Source: Echinicola marina (lineage in GTDB: Bacteria > Bacteroidota > Bacteroidia > Cytophagales > Cyclobacteriaceae). Taken from it: a DNA stretch of 64,000 bases. Both the position numbers and the translations under genes were made by a program. The number at the start of each line of letters is the position of its first letter. The stretch's first letter is position 1. The stretch lies in NCBI RefSeq assembly GCF_020463795.1, contig NZ_CP080025.1, forward strand, positions 5,553,501-5,617,500, read 5' to 3'. The notes below the pieces were generated by a model, which was given only the letters and a program-made list of their open reading frames with translations, ran no database searches and had not been told where the DNA came from. Below, piece by piece: positions 18,339 to 28,900 of this stretch.

Positions 18339-19859
18339 TTACCCCTTTTTACTAGCCGACATATCAATTATATTAATTTCATTTATAGATGGTAATCCTT
18401 GAGCCTTGGTAATATTCAATTTTAGCTTGGTTCCCTGATAATAAACCGGAAATCTGATTACCTTACAATCCCCCATGGATTCGCTGCCTACATAAATCGT
18501 TTTACATTTCCCATCAGTCAAAACCTGAATATTATATTCCTTAATCCTATTGGTTCGTATGTTTGAAAAGCCATCATCCAGTTGCTCGCTATCCTGATAT
18601 TCAAAAATGCTTATTTTGTTAAATTTATTTTCCGGGTCCAATTGAATTTCCAGGAAACTTAACGTGTCCGCAGCAGACCACCTGCTATCCAGACTTCCGT
18701 CTGTCACTGCACTGGCCGTGTATTCCTTTCCTTTTTCTCTTAAGGTTGAACTGGCAGATACAGGCATTTTCGCAGAAATAAACTCACCATTTTTTGGTAG
18801 TGGTTTATCTTTTTCTATTCCTAATCGTTCACCCAGCTTCATTACCGCATTCGCCTCATATTCGCGTATTTTGCCGGTCTGATCTGGTGGAACATTGATT
18901 ACCAAGCAGTTGTCATTATCCGTAGACCAATAAAATAGCTCCTCTAATTCATCCAAAGAACGAACTGGTAAATGCTTAGATTTCTGGAACCAGTTCCATC
19001 GACTACTGATACAAATAGTATGTTCAAATGGCAAATAATAAGATTTCCCCTCATGTAAATATTGCTTTTTGTCGTAGCGGGTAATCAATTTTGGATCCCA
19101 CAATCTAAAATCTGATGGAAAATATTGGAAGTAATATTTATTATCCTCCGTCATAGTAGAAGGCAAAGTAAACTTACGCTTGCCTGCTTCATTCAAAATG
19201 GTGTGATTCACACTAAAGGCACAATTGGGATTAAAACCTTTGACCAAGGCATAAAGTTGATCCAAGCCGCAATCCTTAGGATCCCTTCTCCAGCCTCCAT
19301 CCAGCCAAAGTTCTGCAATGGTCCCGTAATTGGTAAACAGCTCTGTCAATTGATTCTTCATGTAATCAATGTACTTCTGAGGATTTTCATCCTTGAAAGT
19401 AGGTTCTTTTCTATCCCATAAAGAATAGTAAACTGCAAATTCCAACCCATACTTTTCACAAGCCTCTGAAACGGCCTTTACCACATCCATTTTCACAGGA
19501 GAGCTAGCTACATCATAGTCTGTATACTTACTATCCCACAGACAAAACCCGTCATGATGTTTCGTTATCAACGAAACATATCGAAAGCCCGCATCCCTTG
19601 CGACCCTAACCCATTGATCAGGATCCAAATCAGTAGGCTGATACTGTTCCACCGGGATACTTCCATCTGACCATTCGATATCAGCAAAAGTGTTAATGCC
19701 AAAATGAATAAACATACCATAGCCCCTTTTGATCATTTCCTTCTGAGCCTGATTAGGCTCATTTGCAGGTTTTAAAATCTGAGCATTCATGTCAAATGGG
19801 GCTACCAATAATAAAATCACCCCGAATATAATTTGCCAGACAAAATTCATTTTATTCAT
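18339..19859 (-). CDS. GH29 alpha-L-fucosidase with C-terminal discoidin-like domain
   Basis: A 506-residue secreted enzyme (signal peptide ending MNAQ). The GH29 barrel carries GYGMFIHFGINTF near 47-58, ITKHHDGFCLWDS at 98-110 and the nucleophile motif AELWLDGGW with Asp187. The C-terminal 150 residues look like an F5/8-type (CBM32-like) beta-sandwich (SRWSAADT, LEIQLDPENKFNKISIFEYQD). It removes alpha-L-fucose from glycans; the discoidin-type tail is common in subfamily B, which prefers 1,3/1,4-linked fucose, but subfamily assignment needs a tree. It has its own promoter (TAGCTTTG, 19885-19892) and terminator, so it is a single-gene unit. Confidence 0.92.
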   Translation of the reverse strand: MNKMNFVWQIIFGVILLLVAPFDMNAQILKPANEPNQAQKEMIKRGYGMFIHFGINTFADIEWSDGSIPVEQYQPTDLDPDQWVRVARDAGFRYVSLITKHHDGFCLWDSKYTDYDVASSPVKMDVVKAVSEACEKYGLEFAVYYSLWDRKEPTFKDENPQKYIDYMKNQLTELFTNYGTIAELWLDGGWRRDPKDCGLDQLYALVKGFNPNCAFSVNHTILNEAGKRKFTLPSTMTEDNKYYFQYFPSDFRLWDPKLITRYDKKQYLHEGKSYYLPFEHTICISSRWNWFQKSKHLPVRSLDELEELFYWSTDNDNCLVINVPPDQTGKIREYEANAVMKLGERLGIEKDKPLPKNGEFISAKMPVSASSTLREKGKEYTASAVTDGSLDSRWSAADTLSFLEIQLDPENKFNKISIFEYQDSEQLDDGFSNIRTNRIKEYNIQVLTDGKCKTIYVGSESMGDCKVIRFPVYYQGTKLKLNITKAQGLPSINEINIIDMSASKKG

Positions 19860-19884
19860 TTCCGAATCTTAAATATTAACAAAA

Positions 19885-19914
19885 CAAAGCTATAAAAACT
19901 AAATAAGGAACAAT
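19885..19914 (-). promoter_or_regulatory. Predicted Bacteroidota promoter of GH29
   Basis: On the minus strand, TAGCTTTG at 19885-19892 matches TAnnTTTG exactly, and ATTG at 19911-19914 lies 18 bases upstream as a near match to the -33 TTTG. The expected start of transcription is near 19878, about 20 bases before the ATG. Confidence 0.55.
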
Positions 19915-19947
19915 ATCGTAACTAAACGAAAACAATCAAAAACAAAA

Positions 19948-19979
19948 ACCATCTATACAAAGAATTTTATATAGATGGT
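19948..19979 (-). terminator. Intrinsic terminator after GH27
   Basis: The perfect stem ACCATCTATA / TATAGATGGT is followed on the minus strand by TTTTTG and another T-rich stretch. It lies about 120 bases after the GH27 stop. Confidence 0.8.
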
Positions 19980-20096
19980 CTTATCATTGATAAAAAAGGA
20001 AAGAAAATGGAAAATCTCTAAAGTGATCAGCCGATGTTTAAGAGTGAAAATTATTATCTACAGTCTACTTCTCTTAGCTAGAGATTAAGTGTCCCC

Positions 20097-21329
20097 TCAG
20101 TTATCTTTATTTTTTGGCTTATACTGAAACAAGTTGAAAGGCAAACTTTCTCCCTCTATCTTTAACACTACCACTCCGTGGGATGGCACCTCAAAAGTCA
20201 CTTTTTCTGTCTTGGATTTTTCAAAATATTTTCCTGACCATAATTCTGTCATGGAATAACCATTTTCTCCAGATAGCCCTACATCCTTTAAATTAAAGGA
20301 AATGTTCTCCTTACTCGATGTACGATTCAACAAGGTCACCGCCACTTGGCCGCTGATGGTAGAAATTAGCGGCTTGGCCCAAACCTCTAAATCCCCATGA
20401 TCAATCACCCTCCTTGCCTGATAAACCATTGGATCCTGATTGATCGCTATCAACTCCTTGTTGGTCAATATACTCAAGGTCTCTTCCGAAATAGTAGTCA
20501 GATCATTACTGGCTATAAGTGGGGAATTAAGCATGCACCACATGGTAAAGTGTGTCTTATCCTCTTCAAAAGTCATTCCCCTTCCCACTTGTAGGATATC
20601 CATATCGTTAACATGGCCTGGCCCAGAATACATCCATAAATCTGCATTCTGGTCTATAATCCGCATGATGGATTTAAAATTATTTCCAATATCTGGAGAC
20701 ACCCTCCAAGAATCTGCGATATTGACCACCCACTCTCCTGGGAATTCCCACCGACATACATTGAAGACCACTGACGGGTCCATTTCTCTAATGATTTTGC
20801 TGATTTCGGTATACCTCACCTCTTCGGTCAAGCCCATCCAGTCTCCTCCACACCAGTCCACTTTCACAAAATCATAGCCCCAATCTTCAATCATTAGGGA
20901 AAGATCCCTGCTTTCATGCCCATATAGACCAACGCCCACTCCCAAAGTATCTTTATCCCAATAAGATGCGCAAGTATTGATTCCCGCATCGGTATAAATC
21001 CCTGCTTTCAGTCCTTTACTATGGATATAATCTGCCAAGTCCTTCATACCTGAAGGAAATTTTTCTGGATGAGAATAAAGGTTTCCTTTACCATCCCGAC
21101 CACCAAAATACCCATCATCCATATTCAAATAGGTATAACCAGCCTCAAGCAGCCCTTGATCCACCATCGCATCAGCCTGTTTTTTTATAATATCCTCGCT
21201 GATATTTACCCTGTAATTGTTCCAGCTAGACCAGCCCATCAATGGAGTCTGTGGACGTTGCGCATGCGCATAAAAACCAATGAGCATTAAGAGCAGCACT
21301 ATATTAATTTTCAAACTATTTGGGTTCAT
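20097..21329 (-). CDS. GH27 alpha-galactosidase-family enzyme
   Basis: A 410-residue secreted protein (signal peptide ending AHAQ) of normal length for the family. The barrel opens with RPQTPLMGWSSWN and has YLNMDDGYF near 67. The nucleophile lies in YDFVKVDWCGG (Asp158) and the acid/base in SWRVSPDIG (Asp213). A C-terminal beta-sandwich follows. GH27 enzymes mostly release alpha-galactose, but some are beta-L-arabinopyranosidases, which would also fit a cluster with arabinose-releasing enzymes. It ends at a strong terminator and is separate from the GH29 gene; upstream lies the GH20 remnant, only about 60 bases away. Confidence 0.92.
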   Translation of the reverse strand: MNPNSLKINIVLLLMLIGFYAHAQRPQTPLMGWSSWNNYRVNISEDIIKKQADAMVDQGLLEAGYTYLNMDDGYFGGRDGKGNLYSHPEKFPSGMKDLADYIHSKGLKAGIYTDAGINTCASYWDKDTLGVGVGLYGHESRDLSLMIEDWGYDFVKVDWCGGDWMGLTEEVRYTEISKIIREMDPSVVFNVCRWEFPGEWVVNIADSWRVSPDIGNNFKSIMRIIDQNADLWMYSGPGHVNDMDILQVGRGMTFEEDKTHFTMWCMLNSPLIASNDLTTISEETLSILTNKELIAINQDPMVYQARRVIDHGDLEVWAKPLISTISGQVAVTLLNRTSSKENISFNLKDVGLSGENGYSMTELWSGKYFEKSKTEKVTFEVPSHGVVVLKIEGESLPFNLFQYKPKNKDN

Positions 21330-21390
21330 AATTTAGAATGGGTTTGGTTCAATTATTTTAGTTTGGTCAAAAATTTATTTTATACTTTTT

Positions 21391-21801
21391 TCAATATTGA
21401 CTGCCCGAATAATATGCTGGATGAAAGCGTTTTCCTTTTTGCTTCCATGCCTGATAATGCCAAGCATTCAAACGACGCACAAAGTCATCAAAGTTCTTGT
21501 CTTCCTTTCCAGTCCATGAAAGCTCTGCGAAGGCAGGCATTCTAGGCAGTAAGATATATTCGAGATGATCTACAGAAGAAATAAATTCCGTCCATACAGC
21601 TATCTGTACCCCTTTGATGTGCTTGCGCTCCTCTTGGCTCAACTGTTTAGGAAAAGGATGGTATTCATACACCCTTTCCAAAGTATTTATGGAAAAAGAA
21701 GGCCCATGAGGCTCTTTTTCTGGATCTTCTTGTACACGATTTAGATACAGCGGATCACTCGGCGTCATGATCACATCATTGCCCATCTTGGCTGCTTCTC
21801 C
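21391..21801 (-). pseudogene. C-terminal remnant of a GH20 beta-N-acetylhexosaminidase
   Basis: About 137 in-frame codons match only the last quarter of a GH20 enzyme: GEAAKMGNDVIMTPSDPLYL at the start, then the typical VWTEFISSVDHLEYILLPRMPAFAELSWTG block and a normal C-terminus. The homology extends five codons upstream of the only ATG (21784-21786) and stops at an in-frame TAG at 21802-21804. The catalytic Asp-Glu pair, which lies well before this part in intact enzymes, is absent. The fragment therefore cannot be an active hexosaminidase. A deletion that removed the 5' part is the simplest explanation. It lies between GH27 and the GH2 terminator. Confidence 0.85.
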
Positions 21802-21881
21802 CTAATTACTATTCTGTATTTATAGAACAAGAGTATCTAGGCCTAAAGACCAAAAATATCAGAAGTAACTTAAATTAAAAA

Positions 21882-21942
21882 AGAAACCGTCCTATAACTT
21901 TCCATCTAAATAATTAGATAGAATTATTATAAGACGGTTTCT
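21882..21942 (-). terminator. Intrinsic terminator after GH2
   Basis: The arms AGAAACCGTC and GACGGTTTCT are perfectly complementary, with more A-T pairs inside, and on the minus strand TTTTTT follows. It lies about 40 bases after the GH2 stop and isolates GH2 from the GH20 remnant. Confidence 0.82.
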
Positions 21943-21983
21943 ACCATCTCCCTGCTTTCAGTAATTGAAAATCTAGACTATTA

Positions 21984-24254
21984 TCACTTTAAACTCTCCA
22001 AAGTTTTCTCAGCAATCGCTTTATTTCCAGTAGCTATAGAAAGGCCTGCGTCGATATACTGTCCCCCTATATTTTGCTTACAGTGAATAGCAATAGTATT
22101 GGTTCCATTTGATACCAAAGCTTTTTTGGCTTCATCAGAAATAGGATTATTGACATAATTGGAAGTAAACCCATCCAATTCTGCTGCCTTAACCCCATTA
22201 ATATATACCACACATTCATCATCATGATGGATACTTAGACGAATATCATCCAAGTCAATCTTCGAAAGATCTCCCAGCTCGAAAGTTCTTCTAAGCCAAA
22301 TCCCATCACTTTCCCAAGTAGTGCCATTAATAGCTCCTGGAGTGCCTTTAGACCCAAAACCTGCTCTTCCAGTTTTCCAGCTTGAGGCTAAAAAGTCAGT
22401 TTCCGTCCAATTGTTCGCTGGTTTTTCAAAAGTATACTGCCAGTCTATATTTTGCTCCTTTGCGGTTGGAACCAACGAATACACATGGTCCGTTTTTTCT
22501 ATTATCTTTTTGTTGATACGGGCAATCTTCTCTGGCTCGACCTTCAACACGCGATCATAGGTCATGATCCCATTAAGTTCTATTTCCACATCGGTAATTT
22601 CGGTATATACTGCCGCACTCAAGCCTTGATTGGTCTTAAACTGCACCAACATATCCGCAAAGTCATCATACATGGACAAATATTCAGCTTCTGTATTGAT
22701 TGTAATATATTCTTTCAAATCATCAGGATTCCAAATATGTTCATCCATCTGATAACCAATACCGCCATATTCCCCACAAACAGTGACTTGATAAGGGCTC
22801 TGAGCATAGGCTGGTTGTGGGTAACTGTGAACATCGGCCACATCTGCTGCGCCATGATTGGTTCCTCCACTGGCTTCATTAACGACCCTGGAAGGATCCA
22901 ATCCTTTTACCAAAGCGGAATAATGTTCCGTATCATGCTGTCCTTGGGACTCATTGAAAATCACCCACATCACTATACTTGGCACATTTTTAAGATTGTC
23001 CACCATGCGCATCAGCTCTCTAGTAAAGGCCTCCTTGTTAGGTTCTGGTGCAGCATGAGTATAACTACTGGAAGAAGGCATATCTTGCCATACCAACAAT
23101 CCCAATTTATCCGCCCAATAATACCATCTCTTTGGTTCTACCTTAATATGTTTTCTGGTCATATTAAAGCCAAGCTCTTTGGTCACTTCCAAATCATAGC
23201 GCAATGCCTCGTCTGTAGGCGCAGTATACAATCCATCAGGCCAATAGCCTTGATCCAATGGTCCCATTTGAAAAACAAATTCATTGTTCAGGTAAAGTTT
23301 TTGGAATTCTCCTTCCTGTTCCACTGAAATCTTCCTCATCCCAAAATAGGTATCTACCACATCGACTACTTTATCCCCATCTTTAAGGGTAATGGTCATA
23401 TCATACAGAAAAGGGGAATCAGGGGACCAAAGCTTTTGATTCTTGATCGAAATGGCTGTGGGCTTCATAGGCTTGGAATCAACGGTCGCAATCACCTTAT
23501 CTCCATCTCTAACTTCTGCCGTATACGTCAAGAACCTTCCACCTGAAGTTTCCACGGACAAATTAAGTTGGGAATTGTCTATATCCGGTACCATTTCAAA
23601 GTCCACAATTCTATCCTTAGCTACAGGCTCTAGCCATACTGTTTGCCATATCCCCGTTACAGGAGTATACATGATATCTATTTGATTGAGGGCCTGCTTT
23701 CCCCTAGGAAAACCTTCTCTAGTTGTTGGATCCCAAACTTTGACCGTAACCGTCTGGGTTCCCTCTTTGAGGTGATCTGTGATATCAAAGGAAAACGGAT
23801 CATAACCTCCCTCATGTTTCCCTACTGGTCGGTCATTAATAAACACCACCGCTTCATAGTCCACTGCTCCAAAGTGCATGAGAATACGCTGTCCATCCCA
23901 ATCCTTTGGAACGGTAAACTCCCTACGATACCATAATCGTTCATGGGTGGTTTCTTGTACTCCAGAAAGCGCTGACTCTACAGCAAAAGGTACAAGTATA
24001 TTTCTTGACAATTTCCCTTTTGGATAAGGTTCCCTCTCCCATGTTCCTGGCTGGAATTGCCAAAGACCATTAAGGTTTTTCCATTCTTTTCTTACCATCT
24101 GTGGACGAGGATATTCTGGAAGGACATTTTCTGGATCCACATCCTTGGCAAATTTAGTCATTAAAGGTGCTTGCTTAGGAGTCCACTGCTGGGCATTGGC
24201 AGTCATCGCCAACCAAAATAATACAGCAACTCCTAAAAATCTGTTTGTACGCAT
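21984..24254 (-). CDS. GH2 family glycoside hydrolase (beta-galactosidase/glucuronidase type)
   Basis: A 756-residue secreted protein (signal peptide ending ANAQ). It has the GH2 order: jelly-roll sugar-binding domain (RLWYRREFTVP near 107; GGYDPFSFDIT near 150), immunoglobulin-like domain, then the TIM barrel with acid/base Glu in VIFNESQGQ (about 437) and nucleophile Glu in VCGEYGG (about 491). An extra C-terminal beta-sandwich of about 130 residues has HHDDECVVYINGVKAAELDGF, resembling a carbohydrate-binding or jelly-roll module. The exact substrate cannot be read; beta-galactose, beta-glucuronate or other beta-linked units are all possible. It is a single-gene unit ending at a strong terminator and is divergent from the MBL-fold gene. 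Confidence 0.9.
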   Translation of the reverse strand: MRTNRFLGVAVLFWLAMTANAQQWTPKQAPLMTKFAKDVDPENVLPEYPRPQMVRKEWKNLNGLWQFQPGTWEREPYPKGKLSRNILVPFAVESALSGVQETTHERLWYRREFTVPKDWDGQRILMHFGAVDYEAVVFINDRPVGKHEGGYDPFSFDITDHLKEGTQTVTVKVWDPTTREGFPRGKQALNQIDIMYTPVTGIWQTVWLEPVAKDRIVDFEMVPDIDNSQLNLSVETSGGRFLTYTAEVRDGDKVIATVDSKPMKPTAISIKNQKLWSPDSPFLYDMTITLKDGDKVVDVVDTYFGMRKISVEQEGEFQKLYLNNEFVFQMGPLDQGYWPDGLYTAPTDEALRYDLEVTKELGFNMTRKHIKVEPKRWYYWADKLGLLVWQDMPSSSSYTHAAPEPNKEAFTRELMRMVDNLKNVPSIVMWVIFNESQGQHDTEHYSALVKGLDPSRVVNEASGGTNHGAADVADVHSYPQPAYAQSPYQVTVCGEYGGIGYQMDEHIWNPDDLKEYITINTEAEYLSMYDDFADMLVQFKTNQGLSAAVYTEITDVEIELNGIMTYDRVLKVEPEKIARINKKIIEKTDHVYSLVPTAKEQNIDWQYTFEKPANNWTETDFLASSWKTGRAGFGSKGTPGAINGTTWESDGIWLRRTFELGDLSKIDLDDIRLSIHHDDECVVYINGVKAAELDGFTSNYVNNPISDEAKKALVSNGTNTIAIHCKQNIGGQYIDAGLSIATGNKAIAEKTLESLK

Positions 24255-24766
24255 TAGTAGTTTTGAGTTTAATGTTATTGCTTTAATTTATTTGCTAAAA
24301 GGGTTTTGCATTTATAAACAAATCCCAAACCCAAAGTTAAAAAGCACCCAAGCCTTCCAATACTACATATCCTTCAAAAAAGTAAAATAAATCCTTCGCT
24401 TACCGCAAATCCGTCGTCACTATAGTATATTTCCATTAATAACCCACGTTTTTTCTTCAAAATACCAAAGGATTATTTTCTGGTGGATTTCAGAGATCAA
24501 TACAAAACAATAAAAGTCTTATTCTTTCTGTATTGAAATCATCATCTTAATTATTGACATTTACCTCTGGGCAAACAGCTCCAATAATACCCTAAGATAA
24601 ATCTGAAAATAACTGGATAGTAAAAGCTATACAATGATCCGTCGAACCTATGTTTTTCAACAAATCAAGGTCGATCTTCGTTTTAGATTACTCGATTAAG
24701 TTTAAAAAAGAACAACAATTACCCAACCCCTTAAAGCAAACTAATAATATTCATAAGTCCCTATTG
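24255..24766. other. Divergent intergenic region GH2 / MBL-fold gene
   Basis: About 500 AT-rich bases between the two start codons. I see no RNA gene, repeat or full promoter match. The open frame of the MBL-fold gene extends back to 24650, but those extra 39 residues look unlike a protein terminus. Confidence 0.4.
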
Positions 24767-25909
24767 ATGGCTAAGAAGACAATTAATACAATCATTCGAT
24801 ACACATTATTTCTGACTCTAATTATTCTAGTCTTTGGAACAATTGCTTACTCCTATACCAAAGTAGCTCCCCAGTTTGGAGAGAGCCCCGAAGGTGATTA
24901 TTTATCAAGGATCAACAATTCACCCAATTACGACGGAAATCAGTTCATCAACCTAATTGAAACGAGCACAGGATCATTATGGGATGTATTGCCATTATTG
25001 CCTGAACTTCTATTCTCTGAACAAAGTGCTCCCAGCAGGCCATTAGAGGTTAATTTCGAATCTGTCCTTGACAAAAAAACAGATAGCTTGTGTCATATCA
25101 CCTGGTATGGTCATTCTGCATTTTTAATTGAGCTGGAAGGAAAGAGAATTTTGATCGACCCGATGTTAACCGGGAATCCTTCTCCCCTTCCCATTGGCAC
25201 AAAAAGATTCCTGTATGAATCCTCCATTCCAATAGAAAAACTGAATGATATTGATGCGATCATCCTATCCCACGATCACTATGATCATTTGGACTATCCA
25301 TCCATTCTCCAGTTAAAGGAAGTTACCAAGCATTTCTATACACCACTAGGAGTGGGCGCCCACCTTAGCGCGTGGGGAATTCCAGCCTCAAAAATCACTG
25401 AATTAGATTGGTGGGAAGAGGCAAAATTAAACTCCATAGAAATCATTGCCAGCCCATCCCGTCATTTTTCTGGCAGGGGATTAACAGACCGAAATAAAAC
25501 CCAATGGGCCAGTTGGATTATCAAATCTGAAAATACTTCCATTTACTTCAGTGGTGACGGTGGCTACGGTCCCCACTTTAAAGAAATCGGCAAAAGACAT
25601 GGCCCCTTTGATTTGGCTCTAATGGAATGCGGACAATACAATGACGCCTGGCCAGATATCCACATGCTTCCTGAACAAAGTGTAACTGCTGGGAAGGGAG
25701 TTAAAGGAAAAATATTAATGCCAATCCACTGGGGAGCCTTTAGCTTATCTACCCATTCTTGGACCGAACCGGTAAAGCGATTTAAAAAGGAAAGTGAGCA
25801 ACAGAATATGACCATGATCCACCCTGTTATCGGCCAACGGGTACAACTTGGAAAAGATTACCCACAAGAAGAGTGGTGGTTGAAATATATGAGTGAATCC
25901 AGTCATTAA
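24767..25909 (+). CDS. Metallo-beta-lactamase-fold hydrolase (UlaG/NAPE-PLD-like), membrane-anchored
   Basis: With the start chosen here the protein has 380 residues: a short basic N-terminus, one membrane segment (about 10-30), then an MBL fold. Metal ligands are visible in ITWYGHSAFLIE, the LSHDHYDH motif, SRHFSGR, FSGDGGY and MPIHWGAF, the layout of the UlaG/NAPE-PLD-like branch. Members hydrolyse lactones, phosphodiesters or lipids; the substrate here is unknown. The frame is open from 24650, but the start at 24767 puts the membrane segment immediately after MAKKT, as expected, so it is preferred. It converges on the DUF5107 gene across a strong bidirectional terminator. A role in glycan use is possible but only suggested by neighbourhood. 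Confidence 0.83.
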   Translation: MAKKTINTIIRYTLFLTLIILVFGTIAYSYTKVAPQFGESPEGDYLSRINNSPNYDGNQFINLIETSTGSLWDVLPLLPELLFSEQSAPSRPLEVNFESVLDKKTDSLCHITWYGHSAFLIELEGKRILIDPMLTGNPSPLPIGTKRFLYESSIPIEKLNDIDAIILSHDHYDHLDYPSILQLKEVTKHFYTPLGVGAHLSAWGIPASKITELDWWEEAKLNSIEIIASPSRHFSGRGLTDRNKTQWASWIIKSENTSIYFSGDGGYGPHFKEIGKRHGPFDLALMECGQYNDAWPDIHMLPEQSVTAGKGVKGKILMPIHWGAFSLSTHSWTEPVKRFKKESEQQNMTMIHPVIGQRVQLGKDYPQEEWWLKYMSESSH

Positions 25910-25930
25910 TTCTTCTAGATGATAATAATG

Positions 25931-25978
25931 AAAGTAAAAAGCACCCCTTAAAAAATTCAAAGGGGTGCTTTTTACTTT
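25931..25978. terminator. Bidirectional intrinsic terminator
   Basis: A perfect 19-base-pair stem, from AAAGTAAAAAGCACCCCTT to its exact complement, with A/T tracts on both sides. It lies between the convergent MBL-fold (plus) and DUF5107 (minus) genes and serves both. Confidence 0.9.
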
Positions 25979-25985
25979 TCCAACA

Positions 25986-28900
25986 CTAAACAGGCTCATT
26001 GCTATCTACTAAAATCTTATGAACATGTACTCCTAAATGATAAAGATCTTGCTCTGAAGCCATTTCCATGGCCTTTTGAGCTGCAGGCATCTCCCCTCTT
26101 CCAAACTTCCCTAATCCTATCAGGTAATTACAATGGATATGATTGCGCACATTTAGGTCCTCATCCCAAATCAACAAATCAGGCAAGGAAACTGCGAAAT
26201 AATCAATTTTGATATCATCAAAAATATGGGTTTCTCCATAATCCACCAGTTTATTGAAGCGCTTCAATGCAGCTGTTTTGTCACCTAATTTCAATAAGGC
26301 CAACCCTTGATAGAATATTTTATCTGGTTGCTGATCATTATAATACAATGCGGGGCTTGGATCACTCAATCCTTCAGAGGCTTTATTCCAGGCATCCTTT
26401 GCTTTTTGCTGATCGCCTAAGCCCATATAAGCACATCCCAACCAATAAAACACATCATTTTCCTGAGCGCCAAAAAGCTTGCCTTCCCCTAGATTATGAG
26501 GATATTTTTGCGCTGCTTCTAGGTATTTAACCGCCAACTCAAATTCCTTTTTGGAAATAGCAGCTTTGGCAAGCTCCACATTGCAAAGGATGTACTGAGC
26601 AGGCACTTTCCCTTCACCTCCTTCCCATGGATGGAACTGTCTGCTCATTAAAAGATCTAATGCTTTCTGGTGTTCACCCAGCATATTCAGCAGGGTAATA
26701 TACTCGAGATATACATCGTCCCTGTAATTAACTAGCTCTATATGTTTCTCCAAAAACAACCTACGTACTGCAGGCACCATATTTACCTTTTTGTAAAGCT
26801 GGTCCAGCTCCATCAATAGCCTTGGGCTCTTATCCAAAGCGAATGCCTTTTCCAACAGCTTTTGTGCTTCATCCTTTCTATCAAATTTATTATAGTAGAT
26901 CAAAGAAAGGTTTCTCAATACCAATGGTGAATCTCCATTCAGTGCCAGGGATTTTTCCCAACAACTTCTGGCATCCTCATAATGCCTCTTGGCCAACCAG
27001 AAATTCCCTAAATAATATAAGGCTTTATCATCTTCACTATTAGCTTCAATGGCCGCCTGAAGCATCACCACTTCCTCCAGTCTATTAGGGAAACAATAAT
27101 CTGTAGGCATCTGAGTAGCTAGTTTATAATAATTTAAAGCTTGCTCCATATGTCCCAATTCAGAATGGAAATAGCCCATCGCATAACAAACCATTGGGTA
27201 AACTGAGTCCTTGCCTTCAGTATGGACTTTCAATAAGGCGATTGCCTCTTCATAAAGCCCTGCCTGCGCATAATCCAAAGCATATTCCAAATAGTTATGA
27301 CTATAATCCCGGATCAGTTCCTTTAAATAAACTTCGTCCGCTTCCTTTCGACTGATCAAATACTTTTCAAAAAGTACTCCAAAATTGAATTTATCGATTT
27401 CCAAGGAGGAGCTAATCAAAGCATTTACCTGTTCTGCCCTACCCAACTTACGTAAAATAGCCACCTTTAAATGCCTTGCTTTGTGGTTATGCCAGTTTCT
27501 GATTAGTGACTTATCTACCAATTCAAGGGCTTTATCCAAGTCTCCACGGATCAACGCTATTTGCGCTAAATTGAAATAACCAGCGTCCTGCCACGCCGCA
27601 TTCCAGCAAGACTTAAAAAAGGCATCATAAGCCTCATCCAATTTCCCCTGTAACCTCAAGGCTACTCCCTTATTGAAATAAGGTTCACCGTCATATGGGT
27701 TTGGATTGAATTTGGTAAGCGTATCTATAGCTACCTGAAAATGCACTGTTGCTTCCTCAAACTTGCCAGTCCTCATTAGGTACAAGCCCAGGGCATTATT
27801 GGACCTTACATCCCCAGCATCTCGGCTAATGGCCTCTTTGTAATAATCCAAAGGACTATAAGTCGCATGCCTATACTGCTCAATATGAAGCCCTGTCAGA
27901 TACAGCTCCTCATTGGTTTTTATGTCTTTAGGATCTTTGGCTGCTTTGGCTGCTTCAGGAACTGGTTTAAGTTCTTCAGCCCTTTGTTTCCAATCTACCA
28001 ATACGCGTCCACTATCATCCTTCACTTCAACCGACAATTCCCCTACATGCCCTGATAAATCTATCGATTGGCGGAACACACTTTCCGGATTTAAATCAAA
28101 GACTGATTCCCATAATACCTTATTATTATGTAAAAGGATTATCCGGCTGTTTGGAAACACACCTGTAGCATACACTACGCAATTTGCTTTTCCATCTTCG
28201 ATCGTGAGATTTAGCATTGCATCTTTTGTAGCATTTTTCACCACTCCTACCTCTTGGTAAGGCATAAAATACTGGGTAAAATCACGTTCTTCATAAGGTT
28301 GTATCCAAGAAAAATCAGGCTGATTATCCGTATAAACCCCACACATCAATTCAATATAGGGACCATTACGATCGGTCAAATTCCGGTCCCAAGCATGTCC
28401 GAAATCACCATTCCCCCAAGTCCACTGCTTCTTGCCAGGTGAAACGTGGTGATCTGCAATATGCAGTAACCCTCCTCGGGTATCATTCTCATAGCCCCCT
28501 ACAAAATCAAAATCCGAATTGACCGCCATATAGGAAGTGGGCACTGGAATATTCTTATATCGGGAAATATCCACTCCAGCAGAATAATCTACTTTATAAT
28601 ATGTTCCTGTGGCAATTGGAAAACGGGACACATCTCTTTTCCCATGGTCAAAGACAGCATTGACATCTTCCGGGAATACTGATTGGTAATGGTCATTTAC
28701 TGCAACCGCTGGGTTGGCCCACCAAAGAAAAGTCTGCGGATGCGGAGTCCTGTTATAGAGTTTGCCTTTAATCTCCAAATAAGCTTTATCTGGGTGTAGG
28801 GTGAATCCCGCCATCCCTTTGGTGCGGAACATACGTTCCACTTCACTCACCCAAACCGTCACGCTTCCATCTGCATTCTCCTCAATGGTAGAGTCAACGG

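Noticed and set aside
18158..18367. A 69-codon open frame on the minus strand
   Set aside because: It spans the GH29 stop region and its terminator hairpin, and has no family resemblance.
18961..18970. CGAACTGGTA, a 10-base match to the GntR-type operator
   Set aside because: It is inside the GH29 coding region without a promoter element and is short enough to be chance.
22452..23327. A 291-codon open frame on the plus strand
   Set aside because: It is antisense to the GH2 gene, whose motifs and length are normal. The antisense product has no recognisable domain.
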